Assembly (NCBI GenBank): GCA_031403155.1
Contig: JANNSX010000418.1
Location: 1 to 18,386, forward strand
Length of the DNA stretch: 18,386 nt
Direction: 5' to 3'
Source of the DNA: JANNSX01 sp031403155
Lineage (GTDB): Bacteria > Pseudomonadota > Alphaproteobacteria > Rhizobiales > Hyphomicrobiaceae
Below, piece after piece: positions 1-6,598 of the stretch (its first letter is position 1; each line of letters begins with the position of its first letter). The notes below the pieces were generated by a model. That model did not search any database. It was not told the DNA's origin and was given only the letters and a program-made list of their open reading frames with translations. The translations under genes were made by a program, and so were the position numbers.

Positions 1-108
1 CTTGCCATCGCCGACGAGCCGCTCCAGTGTCGTGCGGTCACTGGGCCTGACGTACAGGCATGCCTTGAGGTTTCTCATGCCGCAGTTGAATCTGATTTGC
101 AGGCGCAT
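1..108 (-). mobile_element. IS630-family transposase, N-terminal fragment cut by the window edge
   Basis: Reading leftward from an ATG at 78 (or an in-frame ATG at 108), the frame is open to the window edge. From the second methionine it encodes MRNLKACLYVRPSDRTTLER followed by LVGDGK. The pattern 'basic residue, hydrophobic strand, R-x-x-DR-x-x-LE-x-L' is what I recognise as the start of IS630-family transposases, just ahead of the helix-turn-helix region. An in-frame stop lies at 127-129. The catalytic DDE part would lie outside the window, so completeness cannot be judged. The assignment rests on about 26 residues and is tentative. Confidence 0.5.
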
Positions 109-137
109 GGGAATCTTATAAATGGGTCAGAACACTA
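109..137 (-). mobile_element. Possible IS630-like element end at a TA dinucleotide
   Basis: Upstream of the transposase-like start, the minus strand reads TAGTGTTCTGACCC from position 137, followed by an AT-rich stretch. IS630-type elements insert at TA and duplicate it, and their ends lie only tens of bases from the transposase start, so the TA at 136-137 is a plausible boundary. The partner terminal repeat lies outside the window, so this is inference. Confidence 0.35.
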
Positions 138-161
138 GAGCAAGAAATGCTGGAGAGGTGA

Positions 162-626
162 TCAGCCGGGCTTGCGCATGCCGTCGAGGCACTTCTCGGT
201 CGCCGCTGACATGGTCTCGAACGTGTCGCGGGCGATCTTGGCCGAGAGTTCGAAGAAGGCGCGGCCCTGCTCGCCGGACTTCATAAGCTGGCTCTGGGCG
301 AACTCGACCTGCAGGCGTGCGGCCTCGGGGAAGGTCTGGGCGCGGGCGACGCGGTTGGCCGCCTCGAAGGCTGCCTCGACACTGGCGGAGACGTTCTTGG
401 CTGCGATTTCGGCCAGCGACATGGCGCCCTTGCCAGCCACCTCGGCGACCTCGCCCAACGCCTTGCCGGCGACCTGAGTGGCCTCCGTTGCCGTCGCAAA
501 TGCCTCGCGGCTCCGGGCAATACCCTCCTGGGCGGCGGTCTGCAGGCCCTCGGGGACGCGGCCGTCGCGGGCGGCATCCATGAAGGCTTCGGTCTGGCGC
601 GCAAAGGTCTCGTGGAGGTTGGTCAT
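162..626 (-). CDS. Phasin family protein (PHA granule-associated)
   Basis: A 154-residue protein, almost entirely amphipathic helix and rich in Ala, Glu, Lys and Gln, with no signal peptide or membrane segment. The pattern (F-A-R-Q-T-E-A-F near residue 8, long Ala-rich helices at about 25-100, and a C-terminal helix with E-x-x-x-K-A/S-x-x-A-R-D near 126-134) fits the Phasin_2 group. Phasins coat polyhydroxyalkanoate granules and control their number and size. The length is normal for the family. The start at 626 gives the typical short N-terminus, although the Shine-Dalgarno is weak. The gene is monocistronic and divergent from folD, with its own sigma-70-like promoter at 679-707. No PHA synthase or depolymerase is in the window. 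Family confidence is good; the exact paralogue is unknown. Confidence 0.85.
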   Translation of the reverse strand: MTNLHETFARQTEAFMDAARDGRVPEGLQTAAQEGIARSREAFATATEATQVAGKALGEVAEVAGKGAMSLAEIAAKNVSASVEAAFEAANRVARAQTFPEAARLQVEFAQSQLMKSGEQGRAFFELSAKIARDTFETMSAATEKCLDGMRKPG

Positions 627-678
627 CTCAAGGGTCCGTTTCTTTGATAGCTGGGCCGGTGGAACTCGATTTCATAAG

Positions 679-707
679 TGTATAGCACAGGCTATTGTGC
701 AGTGCAA
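679..707 (-). promoter_or_regulatory. Sigma-70-type promoter of the phasin gene
   Basis: On the minus strand, TTGCAC (707-702) is followed by a 17-bp spacer and TATACA (684-679), a near-consensus -35/-10 pair. The predicted transcription start, near 672, leaves a 5' UTR of about 45 nt before the ATG at 626. No other pair this good was seen between the two divergent genes. Confidence 0.6.
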
Positions 708-730
708 CATAAATTGTGCGTTGCGGCATG
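694..730. promoter_or_regulatory. TGC-rich region, candidate PhaR-type operator
   Basis: Four TGC/GCA-containing blocks (TTGTGC, AGTGCAAC, TTGTGCG, TTGCGGCA) are packed into 37 bp overlapping and just upstream of the phasin -35 box. PhaR repressors of phasin genes in other alphaproteobacteria are known to bind TGC-rich sequence. That this is such a site is inference from composition and position; no phaR gene is in the window. Confidence 0.35.
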
Positions 731-810
731 ACCGCGGCACCTGCCGTTGCAAGCCGGGGCACGGTCCGATACCTCCTGGCCGCCTGCCATACCGAACCGG
801 AGCCCCGTAC

Positions 811-1728
811 GTGCCCAACGCCCTCGCCGAGCACCGCCACAAGCTTCTGGATGGCCGCCGGCTCGCCGCGGTCATGAAAACCGAGATCGCCGGTGCGGCC
901 CGCCATCTGGCCGGCCAGGGCTGGCCGCCGAAGCTCGTCTCGATCACGGTCGGTGAAGGCGCCGCCACCCAGCTCTATGTCCGCAACCAGAAGCGCGTCG
1001 CGGGCGAGGTCGGGATTTTATTCGAGGAGCGGGTTTATCCCGCCTCGATCGGCGTCGAGGAATTGACCGGCATCATCCACGGCCTCAACGCGGACGCGCG
1101 GGTCACCGGCATCATCATCCAGCGGCCCGTGCCGGCCTCGATCCCCATCAAGGCGCTGCAACGGGCCGTGGCGCCGCTCAAGGACGTCGAGGGCATGCAT
1201 CCGGCCTCCATCGGCAACATTGTCTACAACGACCTCGTCATGGGGCCGTGCACGGCGGTCGCCGCCGTCGAGCTGCTGAAGTCGACCCGGCTCAAGCTCG
1301 AGGGTCTCGAGGTGGTCGTCATTGGCCACTCGGAGATTGTCGGCAAGCCGATCGCCTTCCTGCTCATGAGCGAGGGCGCAACCGTCACCGTCTGCCACCA
1401 CATGACCAGGAGCGTGTCGTTGCACTCGCGGCGCGCCGACGCCGTGTTCGTCGCCGTCGGCAAGGCCGGCCTCATAACCGGCGATATGCTGAAGCCCGGC
1501 ACGGCGCTGATCGACATCGGCATCAATCAAGTGACGCTGAAGGATGGAACCACGGCCGTCGTCGGCGATGCCGATTTCGCGAGTTGCGCCGAGGTCGCCG
1601 GCTGGATCTCGCCGGTGCCGGGCGGCGTCGGGCCCGTCACCGTTGCAACGCTGATGCGAAACGCCGTCACGGCCGCCCGCTTGCAGCACGACGCCTACCG
1701 GGTCATGGTCGAGGCGCGGCCTGCCTGA
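811..1728 (+). CDS. folD: FolD-type methylenetetrahydrofolate dehydrogenase (cyclohydrolase activity doubtful)
   Basis: A 305-residue member of the FolD family of NAD(P)-dependent 5,10-methylene-THF dehydrogenases/cyclohydrolases. The GTG start at 811 has GGAG 8 nt upstream (799-802) and gives the usual N-terminus leading into LLDGRRLA (12-19). Family landmarks are the substrate motif with Tyr56, Q-x-P-x-P with Gln104, K-D-V-E-G (124-128), a nucleotide-binding G-H-S-E-I-V-G-K-P (172-180), and SPVPGGVGPVT near the C-terminus. The catalytic lysine that normally follows the Tyr by four residues is Gln60 here (Lys sits at 61), and the usual D-V-D-G is D-V-E-G. In the human enzyme, the lysine-to-glutamine change abolishes cyclohydrolase while dehydrogenase remains. 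The Arg of the usual G-R-S cofactor motif is His173. This may be a specialised paralogue beside a canonical FolD elsewhere. The SDR gene follows after 28 bp. Confidence 0.85.
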   Translation: MPNALAEHRHKLLDGRRLAAVMKTEIAGAARHLAGQGWPPKLVSITVGEGAATQLYVRNQKRVAGEVGILFEERVYPASIGVEELTGIIHGLNADARVTGIIIQRPVPASIPIKALQRAVAPLKDVEGMHPASIGNIVYNDLVMGPCTAVAAVELLKSTRLKLEGLEVVVIGHSEIVGKPIAFLLMSEGATVTVCHHMTRSVSLHSRRADAVFVAVGKAGLITGDMLKPGTALIDIGINQVTLKDGTTAVVGDADFASCAEVAGWISPVPGGVGPVTVATLMRNAVTAARLQHDAYRVMVEARPA

Positions 1729-1756
1729 CGCAAGGCAGGCCTATCGGAGGCGCGTC

Positions 1757-2515
1757 ATGTCCGCTACGGCAGCGAAAGTGATGGCGATCACCGGCGGCAG
1801 CCGCGGTATCGGCGCTGCCGTAGCACGGCTCGCGGCCCAGCGCGGCTACGATGTGGCGATCTCCTACAGAAGCGATGCGAAGGCGGCCGCGACAGTTGTC
1901 CGTGATATCGAAAAAGCCGGGCGACACGGTCTTGCCGTCAGGGCGGACGTGGCAAGCGAAGCCGATATTGTGGCCTTCTTCACCGCCATCGACCGCGACT
2001 TTGGACCGCTCGACGTGCTCGTCAACAATGCCGGGATCGTCGCGCCCAGATGCCGCGTCGAGGATCTGACAGCCGAGCGCCTGGCGCACATGATGGCGGT
2101 GAATATCACGGGAAGCTTCATCGCCGCGCGCGAAGCGGTCCGCCGGATGTCGACGAAGCGCGGCGGCAAGGGCGGCGTGATCGTCAATCTCTCCTCCGCC
2201 GCAGCAAAGCATGGCGGGGCCGGCGAGTTCGTCGACTACGCGGCGTCCAAGGGCGCCATCGATACCTTCACGCAGGGCCTCGCCAAGGAGGTCGCGACCG
2301 AGGGCATTCGCGTCAACGCGGTGCGGCCGGGCCTCATCGAAACCGAAATCCATGCCTCGGCCGGTGTGCCGGGCCGCGTGAAAGAGATGCAGGGACTGGT
2401 TCCCATGCAGCGCGGCGGCTCGGCGGAAGAGGTCGCCGAGGCGATCCTGTGGCTGGCGTCGGATCAGGCGAGCTATGTGACGGCGGCGCTGCTCGATGTC
2501 GGCGGCGGGCGGTAA
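1757..2515 (+). CDS. Short-chain dehydrogenase/reductase (classical SDR)
   Basis: A 252-residue classical SDR with a Rossmann fold. It shows the cofactor motif TGGSRGIG (12-19), NNAG (90-93), structural Asn116, and a catalytic Ser (146 or 147) with Tyr161 and Lys165 in Y-A-A-S-K. It ends with the usual D-V-x-G-G. The Ser-Tyr-Lys set is complete, so it should be active. Arg at the end of strand 2 (S-Y-R-S) suggests NADPH preference. The overall pattern resembles glucose-dehydrogenase or FabG-like sugar/acyl reductases, but the substrate cannot be read from sequence. GGAGG at 1746-1750 supports the ATG at 1757. It sits 28 bp after folD on the same strand, so co-transcription is likely, although a functional link to folate is not established. 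Confidence 0.9.
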   Translation: MSATAAKVMAITGGSRGIGAAVARLAAQRGYDVAISYRSDAKAAATVVRDIEKAGRHGLAVRADVASEADIVAFFTAIDRDFGPLDVLVNNAGIVAPRCRVEDLTAERLAHMMAVNITGSFIAAREAVRRMSTKRGGKGGVIVNLSSAAAKHGGAGEFVDYAASKGAIDTFTQGLAKEVATEGIRVNAVRPGLIETEIHASAGVPGRVKEMQGLVPMQRGGSAEEVAEAILWLASDQASYVTAALLDVGGGR

Positions 2516-3020
2516 GCGGCCTCACCCCCAGGGCAATCGCATATGACGTTGTCGTAGAGATCATGAACTCGCCGCGTGCCTTCCTCCCCCTTCTTATGGG
2601 GGAGGACAGTTCGCCTTGGGTTTAGCGTCAGCTAAGCCCTTAGGCGCACCTTCCGGCGAAGTGGTCACCGGTTCACCGAAAGAAGGTGCGCAAAGCAAAG
2701 AGCTTGCGAACATAGGTGGGGGTGTTTGTCCCGCGATTAAGGCGCTTTCGACCAACTGTTTCTTACCACCCGCGCGCGCACCTCATCGCAATGTGACTTG
2801 CGTGATGCCTTTGACGGCATCGCCGATGCCCTTGCGTAAGTCCCCCTCGGTTCGCCGCGTCTCGCGAAGCCGCAACAACACCCCCACCTTGGCGCGCCTA
2901 AGGACTTGACCGCTACGCGCCTAAGTCCAAGGCGCGCGGTCCTCCCCCATCAAAAGGGGGAGGAAAGGGTGTGGTGACGTCTCAGTCCACATGAGATCGC
3001 CATACGCGATTGCCCTGCCC
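2516..3020. repeat. Non-coding mosaic of nested inverted repeats between convergent genes
   Basis: About 505 bp without a credible gene. Two G/C-tract hairpins lie at the ends, CCTCCCCC/GGGGGAGG at 2583-2605 and again at 2941-2963, as inverted copies of each other. Inside each is a second hairpin: 2612-2646 and 2892-2937 (GCGCGCC/GGCGCGC with inner GGACTT/AAGTCC). The two end blocks of about 80 bp align as imperfect inverted repeats. Further in, AGGTGGGGGTGTT (2714-2726) and AACACCCCCACCT (2877-2889) form a 13-bp perfect inverted pair. A hairpin at 2644-2691 belongs to the dispersed repeat family described at 5089, 8038 and 10657. The block looks like a composite of palindromic intergenic elements. 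It may also end transcription from both sides, because SDR and amine oxidase transcripts converge here. Confidence 0.8.
2644..2703 (-). repeat. Palindromic repeat family, copy D (partial, reverse orientation)
   Basis: A 10-bp perfect stem GCGCACCTTC/GAAGGTGCGC (2644-2653 with 2682-2691) encloses an inner paired segment CGGTGAA/TTCGCCG (minus-strand reading) and an 11-nt loop CCGGTGACCAC. A CAAAGCAAAG-like linker follows. Read on the minus strand it matches the second hairpin plus linker of the copy at 10657-10763, with different but complementary stem bases. The first hairpin of the family is not recognisable here. Confidence 0.65.
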
Positions 3021-4277
3021 TCAACCTGCAACCCCGATCGCCTCAAGCGCCCGTTCGGCCGCGCGGATGCCCGTCAGATGCGCGCCGTGCGCCGTCGAGA
3101 AAAAGTCGAGCGAGGTCGCTTCGCCCGCCAGGAACAGGCGATCCGAGAACGGCTCGGCGAGCCGCTTGCGCATGTCGGCCTTGCCGGGACGCGCGAAAGA
3201 GTATGCGCCGCGGATGAAGGGGTCGGACGCCCAATGCGTCGCGGTCGCGCCGATGATGCGCTTGCCCATGTCAGACCCGAACGCGGCAACGAAGCGCTCT
3301 GTGGCATTGGCGATCATCGCGGCTTCACCCTCTTTCTCGATCTCGCGACCGAACGTGCCGCCAAGCGAGGCATGGACGATCGGCTGACCGAAGGGGTTGA
3401 GATAGAAGTTGAGCGGCGTGTCCCCGCTCAACGAGACCGTCATGAAGGCGTTATCGGCGACATCCTCGATCGGCCGGTCGAGCGCCAGCGCGACCTTCTC
3501 GGCACATCCGATCGGCACAGACTCGAGCGCGGCCGCGATATCGCCCGGCAGCTCCGGATCGAACCGGATGCCGCCGCCCGACAGCACATTCGTCGAGGCC
3601 GTAACGATGACGGCCTTGGCGCGGAGATCACCTTTACCGGTCGCAAGCACGGCCTGTTTGCCCGACCAATCGATCGATCGGACAGATGTCGCGAGCTCGA
3701 CCGGCACACCGGCCGCAACCATCTGCACGAGCGCCCCGTAGCCGCCTTCGACCGGCCAGTTCTCCTCGGTGTCGTTGTAGCGTGAGGCATCGACGGCCGA
3801 GACATCCTCGAGCTCGGCGCTGCTGACCAGGGTGTAGACGTGCCGGATCTCGTCCAGAAACGGCTGATCCGGCCGGATGGCCTCGACGACCGCCACATCG
3901 CGGCCAGCATCACCCAGCGCGTACATGGCCGCATAGGCCTCCTCGAAGGCTTTGCCGTATGCGTCACGCTCGGCCTCGCTCAGCCAGTCGCCGTGGCGGA
4001 AGATGCGCCGCTCGCCCCAGCTGAACTGCTTGCGATAGCGCACGCCCAGCCGGTCCGCCTCCGCCGTCAGCGGATTGATCGAGGCCGAGTGCAGCCAGTG
4101 GCAGCCGCGATCGAAGGCGATGCCGGGGAAGGATTCGGTGTCCGTCCAGGCCCGGCCGCCGCTCACTGCGCGGGCCTCCAGCACTCGGAACGAGACGCCG
4201 GCCTGCTGCAAGCGCTTGCCGGCGGCGAGACCGGCAGCGCCCGCTCCGACAATGGCAATATCAACTTCCATGGTCAT
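3021..4277 (-). CDS. Flavin-containing amine oxidase (monoamine/polyamine oxidase-like)
   Basis: A 418-residue FAD enzyme of the amine oxidase family. The N-terminal dinucleotide-binding motif is GAGAAG (11-16), with Glu34 closing the second strand (ribose contact) and GGRAW (40-44). The W-A-S-D-P-F-x-R-G-A-Y-S segment near the C-terminal third and GEAT (385-388) followed by H-G-A-H-L-T-G are typical of flavin monoamine/polyamine oxidases. Such enzymes oxidise C-N bonds of amines to imines, passing electrons to O2 or another acceptor. There is no signal peptide, so it is probably cytoplasmic. The ATG (4277-4275) overlaps the stop of the upstream quinone reductase gene in ATGA, so the two are likely co-transcribed and translationally coupled. 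The substrate is unknown. Confidence 0.85.
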   Translation of the reverse strand: MTMEVDIAIVGAGAAGLAAGKRLQQAGVSFRVLEARAVSGGRAWTDTESFPGIAFDRGCHWLHSASINPLTAEADRLGVRYRKQFSWGERRIFRHGDWLSEAERDAYGKAFEEAYAAMYALGDAGRDVAVVEAIRPDQPFLDEIRHVYTLVSSAELEDVSAVDASRYNDTEENWPVEGGYGALVQMVAAGVPVELATSVRSIDWSGKQAVLATGKGDLRAKAVIVTASTNVLSGGGIRFDPELPGDIAAALESVPIGCAEKVALALDRPIEDVADNAFMTVSLSGDTPLNFYLNPFGQPIVHASLGGTFGREIEKEGEAAMIANATERFVAAFGSDMGKRIIGATATHWASDPFIRGAYSFARPGKADMRKRLAEPFSDRLFLAGEATSLDFFSTAHGAHLTGIRAAERALEAIGVAG

Positions 4278-5059
4278 GCTTGCTCCCTTGGATCGGCGCC
4301 AGCTCGATAGGCAAACGGCCCCGGATCGTCTTGGCCGGGCTTGGGCGCGCCTTCGGCCGTCCAGTTCTTCTGACTGTTGAAGTGCAGCACCGGCCGCTGC
4401 TCGATTCCCTGCATCGCGACGGCAACAGCCTCCGCATGCCGGCCGAGCCGCTCCATCTCGGCCGCGTCATCCGCATCCGGGCTCCAGGCACCGACACCCA
4501 TGGCGACGAGCGGCTCGACGACCGTGTAGCCGACATAGTGCAGGCTGTAGTGAATGGGCCAGAGCGACTGCTGCACGTCGCCATTCCGCCCGCCGAGCAC
4601 GAAGCTCTCTTTCTCGCCGCCGCCCACGGTTGAGACGATGGCGCGCTTGCCGGCGAACTTGCCGGTCTCGAAGCGTATTTTGCTCGTGTAGGTTGCGCCA
4701 TAGGCAAGCACGCGATCGATCCAGCCCTTGAGGATTGCCGGCGGCCCGTACCACCAGAGGGGGAATTGCAGGATCAGCAGGTCGGACGCCTCCATACGGG
4801 CGATCTCGGCCCGGACGATCACGGGCAGCAGGCCCTTGTCGAAGGCATGCCGCTGCTCGGTCGAGACGTCGTAGCGCTCGCGGTGTTTGCGTTGCTTGTA
4901 GTGCAACGGTCCCTCGGAGGCGTCGAAGCCGATCGTGTAGAGGTCGGTGAGTGTCACATTCCAGCCGGCGGCCTGCAGCGCCCCTTGCGCCGTCCGCGCC
5001 AGATGCGCGCTGTAAGACTGCGGCTCCGGATGGGCCAGAACGATGTGGGCGGCGGGCAT
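4274..5059 (-). CDS. NAD(P)H dehydrogenase (quinone)-like flavodoxin-fold protein
   Basis: A 261-residue flavodoxin-fold oxidoreductase of the NQO1/MdaB/YabF group. Landmarks are the phosphate-binding start H-P-E-P-Q-S-Y-S (10-17), FPLWWYGPPAILKGWIDRVL (99-118), and T-V-G-G-G-E (144-149) near the flavin. Members use FMN or FAD to reduce quinones and similar electrophiles by two electrons. The frame is open further upstream, but ATG 5059 has an AGGAAA sequence 8-13 bases upstream and begins exactly at the family N-terminus; the extension would enter the repeat at 5089-5193. It is first in a two-gene unit with the amine oxidase. A redox partnership is possible, but this is inferred only from the overlap. 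Confidence 0.85.
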   Translation of the reverse strand: MPAAHIVLAHPEPQSYSAHLARTAQGALQAAGWNVTLTDLYTIGFDASEGPLHYKQRKHRERYDVSTEQRHAFDKGLLPVIVRAEIARMEASDLLILQFPLWWYGPPAILKGWIDRVLAYGATYTSKIRFETGKFAGKRAIVSTVGGGEKESFVLGGRNGDVQQSLWPIHYSLHYVGYTVVEPLVAMGVGAWSPDADDAAEMERLGRHAEAVAVAMQGIEQRPVLHFNSQKNWTAEGAPKPGQDDPGPFAYRAGADPREQA

Positions 5060-5088
5060 GGGTGGTGTTTCCTGAGAGGTCGAGCATC

Positions 5089-5193
5089 CTAGGGTGTTTC
5101 CGTTTTTCGTTGAATCACTCCAACACCCTAGATCCTTGGTTTGTCGTGCTTCTTTTCGGAAAACCGCTTCGCACTTTTCCGGAAGCACTCTAG
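5089..5193 (+). repeat. Palindromic intergenic repeat family, copy A
   Basis: About 105 bp, near-identical to copy B at 8038-8142 (roughly seven differences). Hairpin 1 is CTAGGGTGTT/AACACCCTAG (5089-5098 with 5122-5131, 10 bp perfect). Hairpin 2 is GTGCTTC/GAAGCAC (5146-5152 with 5182-5188), with an inner stem CGGAAAA/TTTTCCG around an 11-nt loop. It lies upstream of the quinone reductase on one side and the exported coiled-coil gene on the other. Confidence 0.9.
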
Positions 5194-5313
5194 GCGAAGC
5201 CCCTACGTACCGAAAGCTCAGGCGCTTTGCCATGCCCGCCGAATTCGCGCCCCGGTCCTTGGAATTGCCCTATTCTCTCCCCACGTCTCACCGGTATGCG
5301 GGAGATCAGGACC

Positions 5314-6573
5314 ATGCGCGTCGTCTACTTGCGGACGCTCGGGCTCGCGGCGGCCTTGGCCGTCAGCGCGGGTTGGCCGGTCTCGGCCTTGGCTCAGGAT
5401 ACGGAAGCCCCGGCCGAGGATCAGGGCGTCGCCGTTATCGAGCAGCCGGCGGAGGATGCCCGCGCGGGCGATGAAGCTTTTGAGCGCGCCAAGGCGCTGC
5501 TCGCCGCCATTGACGACATCCTGGAGGACACCGCCGAGCAGCGCGCCGATCAGCGCAAGCTCCCGAGCAAGGACGAGTTCCTCGTTCCCCCCGTCTTCAC
5601 CGCAACGAAGGAAGATCGCGAGGACAAGATCCGCGCCCTCCTCGACAGCGCGCTCGCCATTGTCACCGACGTGCCGATCGTCGATCTGCAGAAGCAGCTC
5701 GAGGGGCGCCGCCGCGCCATCCGCGATTTGGAGGACCAGATCGCCGAGTTGAAGGCCCGCCAACTGACCGCCCCCGAGGACGCCCTCATGCCGGGCATCC
5801 TCAACGACACGGTCGAGAGTCTCGGGTCCGAGGTCAAGGATCTGGAAGGCCGGATCGAGGGCAACCGCGCCGAGATCGAGACGTCGAAATCGGAGATCGC
5901 CAGCGCGCTCGCGGCCTCCGGCGTCAAGATGGAGCCGGGCCAGCTCGACCTGCTGCTCGACAGCGTGCTCTCGGGCGATCTCGTCCGGCTCGTCGCCGCC
6001 TTCGAGGCCGCACGCGCCATCGACGAGCAGCTCGCCAAGGCCGTGCAGGCGACCGGCGATAATCTGGGCACGGCGCGGAAATTCTTCGCCATGCACTCGG
6101 CGCTCTTCGCCATGCTCGTGCACGGCCAGGACGCCATGATCAAGAAGATCGACAACACCTATCTGCCGCGGCTGGAAGCGATCCTCGGCGACGTGGAGGC
6201 AGCCCGGAGCGAGACGAAGCGGCTCCTCAAGGACAAGAACCGGCCCGACCAGAAGCGCGCGCTCGAAGCCAATCTCAGGAGCCAGGACTTCGCCGAGAAG
6301 GTCGCGAACTATTATCGCGGCTATCTGCTGAAGCAGCGCGAGCAACTGGCGTCGGCGCGGCTGAAGGCCGTCAAGGATCTCCGCATCGCCGACAACACCT
6401 ACGAGACGGTCGAAGCCTCCTTCCAGCTCCGCGCCCTCATCAAGGACGCCGCCGCCTCCTTCGAGGCGATCCAGCGTCTGGAGGCGCCGGGCTTCGAACA
6501 GATCTTTGAGAACCAGGAGCTGAGGCGCGAGTTCGAGAACCTGACGCGGAAGCTGGACGTGCCGGGGTCGTGA
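5314..6573 (+). CDS. Exported coiled-coil protein of unknown function
   Basis: I do not recognise a named family. From ATG 5314 the protein is 419 residues and starts with a clear signal peptide: MRVVYLR, a hydrophobic core through about residue 19, and cleavage likely after ALA (25-27). The frame is open further upstream, but the earlier starts would bury the signal peptide and lack a ribosome site, whereas AGGA lies just before 5314. The mature part is highly charged and helical, with heptad-like stretches around LQKQLEGRRRAIRDLEDQIA and SEVKDLEGRIEGNRAEIE, and again towards the C-terminus. No cysteines, catalytic motif or membrane segment was seen after the signal. This suggests a periplasmic rod-like or scaffold protein. 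The gene is monocistronic, with the astacin-like gene converging 25 bp after its stop. Confidence 0.75.
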   Translation: MRVVYLRTLGLAAALAVSAGWPVSALAQDTEAPAEDQGVAVIEQPAEDARAGDEAFERAKALLAAIDDILEDTAEQRADQRKLPSKDEFLVPPVFTATKEDREDKIRALLDSALAIVTDVPIVDLQKQLEGRRRAIRDLEDQIAELKARQLTAPEDALMPGILNDTVESLGSEVKDLEGRIEGNRAEIETSKSEIASALAASGVKMEPGQLDLLLDSVLSGDLVRLVAAFEAARAIDEQLAKAVQATGDNLGTARKFFAMHSALFAMLVHGQDAMIKKIDNTYLPRLEAILGDVEAARSETKRLLKDKNRPDQKRALEANLRSQDFAEKVANYYRGYLLKQREQLASARLKAVKDLRIADNTYETVEASFQLRALIKDAAASFEAIQRLEAPGFEQIFENQELRREFENLTRKLDVPGS

Positions 6574-6598
6574 GGGCGGCAGATGTCTCGCTCGGTGC

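Noticed and set aside
478..810. An N-terminal extension of the folD frame
   Set aside because: It runs back over the phasin promoter and coding region; GTG 811 with GGAG upstream gives the normal FolD N-terminus.
1719..1740. A 7-bp hairpin (GCCTGCC/GGCAGGC) spanning the folD stop codon
   Set aside because: It has no T-run and the SDR gene with a good ribosome site follows at once, so a terminator is unlikely; it may be chance in GC-rich DNA.
2616..2909. A 97-codon plus-strand frame in the repeat mosaic
   Set aside because: It consists of the inverted repeats themselves and has no ribosome site or recognisable domain.
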